A DNA stretch of 64,000 nt, taken from assembly GCF_963662805.1 (NCBI RefSeq), contig NZ_OY759855.1:1-64000 (forward strand). Reading direction: 5' to 3'. Origin of the DNA: an uncultured Cohaesibacter sp. (GTDB lineage: Bacteria > Pseudomonadota > Alphaproteobacteria > Rhizobiales > Cohaesibacteraceae). The notes beneath the pieces were generated by a model. That model was not told the DNA's origin. It ran no database searches and was given only the letters and a program-made list of their open reading frames with translations. This document shows positions 62,417 through 64,000 of the stretch, piece after piece (the stretch's first letter is position 1; the number at the start of each line of letters is the position of its first letter). The position numbers were made by a program, and so were the translations under genes.

Positions 62417-64000
62417 ATGACTATGGCAGAAGTCGCATACGGTGTTTGGGATGGCGTAGTGCATGACGGTCGGCAAGGGGCGGTCAATGGCACATTTCCC
62501 ACGCTAGAGAATTTCGATGAATTTGATGAGGGCAACCAGATCCGCGCCTTTTTTGGCGATCGGGGCTTTTTCGTGTTTGACGACAAGGTCAGTCTGGTTG
62601 ATGCGCTCTATCATTATATGAACAAGGCGGCGGAGCAATCCTGCGGTGCCTGCACACCATGTCGTATGGGGACGGCACTGGTGAGTGAGGCACTCGACAA
62701 GATGCGGCGCGGGCTGGACTCACCTCTCGACTTTGACGAGATGGAGATGCTCGGCATACAGATGGCAGAAACGTCATTGTGCAATCTGGGCCGAACCTGC
62801 GCTATCGCCATGCTTGGCGTCATCCGTCATTTCCGCGACAGGGTCGAGGAGGAGATCGCCAATCACCGGCCGATCCGGGCACAGCATGGCATGGCCTATC
62901 TCACCGCGCCATGCATCGAGGCCTGCCCGTCCAAAGTAAACGTCCCGCGCTATATCGACTATGTCCGCGACGGCAAGCCGGAGAGCTCCCTTGGCGTTCT
63001 CTTGCAGAAGTATCCCATGGCGGCCACCTGCGGTCGCGTCTGCGTGCGCTATTGCGAGCAGGCCTGTCAGCGCAAATTTGTTGACGAGGCGGTCGGGATC
63101 AAAGTGCTCAAACGCTATGTCGCTGACTTCCAGAAGGGCGAGCATGCCCTGAAGTTCACCCGTGACATGATCCGCAAGCCGCTCGAGGATGGCATGAAGG
63201 TCGCCGTTATCGGGGCAGGGCCTGCAGGGATCTCCTGCGCCTATCACCTGTTGCTCCATGGCTACCACGTCGATGTCTTTGAAAAGCTCCATCAGGCTGG
63301 CGGCATGGCTCAGATTGGCATCCCAACTTATCGCCTGCCCAAGGACACCCTCGCCATGGAAACCGACATCATCGTCGAGCTCGGCGGTCGCTTTCTCTAT
63401 GGCCAGCAATTGGGTCGGGATTTCAGCATCGATGATCTGTTTGATCGCGGTTACAAAGCGGTCTTCCTAGGGCTTGGCTGTCAGGAAGGCACCACGCTCG
63501 GTGTCGAGAACGAGGATGATCGCCTCGAAGGCTATTATCGCGGCATCAATTTCCTGCTCAGCGTCCATGACCATGTCGCCGGTGACGCCAAGCTCGAAAT
63601 GAAGGGCAACGTGATCGTTGTCGGGGCCGGGAACGTCGCGATGGATTGTGTGCGCTCAGCTCTGAGGCTCGGTGCAGATACGGCGAGCGTCGTCTATCGC
63701 CGCACCCGTGAGGACATGCCCGCCGACGAAGAAGAGTTGGTCGCCGCCGAGCACGAAGGCATCGAGTTCCACACCCTGTGCAATCCGACGAAAATTCTCA
63801 CAGAAAACGGCAAGGTCGTCGGTGTTGAGGTCGTCCGCATGGAACAGACCGAACCGGATGCATCGGGGCGGCGTGGGGTCAGGGCCATTCCCGGATCAGA
63901 ATTCACCATGCCGTGCGACGCCATCATCGCCGCCATCGGCCAGCGGGTCGAGGACGGCGCACTGGTGGAAGGCGACGGCATCGAGTTTGACCGCTGGCAA
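62417..64000 (+). CDS. NuoF-like iron-sulfur / GltD-like flavoprotein fusion (partial)
   Basis: The frame runs off the right edge after 528 codons. Residues ~60-140 match the C-terminal 4Fe-4S part of NuoF: SCGACTPCRMGT (Cys76, 79, 82) and SLCNLG (Cys122). From about 165 it matches the GltD-like NADPH oxidoreductase: two cysteine clusters (CIEACPSKVNVPRY; CGRVCVRYCEQAC), the FAD loop VAVIGAGPAGISCAYHLL near 260, and the NAD(P) loop VIVVGAGNVAMDCVRSALRLG (21st residue omitted) near 400. The thioredoxin-like and FMN parts of NuoF are absent. Such fusions serve as electron-transfer subunits of some formate dehydrogenases. ATG 62417 follows AAGGG; ATG 62423 is possible. Confidence 0.85.
   Translation, partial: MTMAEVAYGVWDGVVHDGRQGAVNGTFPTLENFDEFDEGNQIRAFFGDRGFFVFDDKVSLVDALYHYMNKAAEQSCGACTPCRMGTALVSEALDKMRRGLDSPLDFDEMEMLGIQMAETSLCNLGRTCAIAMLGVIRHFRDRVEEEIANHRPIRAQHGMAYLTAPCIEACPSKVNVPRYIDYVRDGKPESSLGVLLQKYPMAATCGRVCVRYCEQACQRKFVDEAVGIKVLKRYVADFQKGEHALKFTRDMIRKPLEDGMKVAVIGAGPAGISCAYHLLLHGYHVDVFEKLHQAGGMAQIGIPTYRLPKDTLAMETDIIVELGGRFLYGQQLGRDFSIDDLFDRGYKAVFLGLGCQEGTTLGVENEDDRLEGYYRGINFLLSVHDHVAGDAKLEMKGNVIVVGAGNVAMDCVRSALRLGADTASVVYRRTREDMPADEEELVAAEHEGIEFHTLCNPTKILTENGKVVGVEVVRMEQTEPDASGRRGVRAIPGSEFTMPCDAIIAAIGQRVEDGALVEGDGIEFDRWQ

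Overview
The window looks like chromosome of a GC-moderate alphaproteobacterium, probably Hyphomicrobiales and possibly a marine facultative anaerobe of the Cohaesibacter type. That placement rests on gene content only (BioMNY biotin transporter, single-chain PntA, 1147-residue pyruvate carboxylase, class III alcohol dehydrogenase, pyruvate formate-lyase). No rRNA, tRNA, CRISPR array, insertion sequence or prophage was seen. Gene density is high, and most boundaries are marked by clear hairpin terminators.

Layout. 1-5.8 kb: an operon with a DeoR-type regulator (cut by the window edge), a CUT1/Ugp-like ABC importer and a TIM-barrel sugar-phosphate isomerase; the importer ATPase carries two frameshifts. 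5.8-7.5 kb: a metal-efflux pair, an MFS exporter with a His-rich tail and a CsoR/RcnR/InrS-type repressor whose C/G-tract operator overlaps its start codon. 7.8-12.1 kb: acyl-CoA synthetase, then bioMNY. 12.1-18.4 kb: gamma-glutamylcyclotransferase-like protein, glucokinase and 6-phosphogluconolactonase (glucose entry and the NADPH-forming branch), then pntAB transhydrogenase with a leader ORF and hairpin. 18.4-20.4 kb: LysR regulator divergent from a QorB-like quinone reductase. 20.6-23.7 kb: nagK-nagR-nagA operon for N-acetylglucosamine. 24-31 kb: secreted von Willebrand A protein, guanine deaminase, ferredoxin reductase, a 36-residue membrane peptide missed by size cut-offs, a GST, and a TetR repressor with a visible operator.

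31-40.8 kb: the bacterial alpha-2-macroglobulin / penicillin-binding protein 1C pair, with pbpC split by a frameshift, and a Sel1-repeat secreted protein. 41.2-51.1 kb: pyruvate carboxylase, a TDT-family transporter with a divergent LysR gene, a Gfo/Idh/MocA oxidoreductase, and the pflBA pair for anaerobic pyruvate cleavage to formate. 51.7-61.1 kb: iron alcohol dehydrogenase, universal stress protein, EamA transporter, then a minus-strand series of redox and electrophile-defence genes (glutathione-dependent formaldehyde dehydrogenase, glutathionyl-hydroquinone reductase, WrbA, pirin, SelO), several with their own terminator. 61.6-64 kb: a 51-residue small protein, and a sigma-54-type promoter driving a NuoF/GltD fusion flavoprotein that runs off the right edge. 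Such proteins often serve formate dehydrogenases, which would fit with pflBA.

Three genes are broken by single-base shifts, each explained by one surplus G in a short G run. This could be assembly error or real decay, and it is the main caution for anyone using the protein set. Start sites were chosen from ribosome-binding sites and family lengths. Substrate assignments for the ABC, MFS, TDT and EamA transporters are inference.
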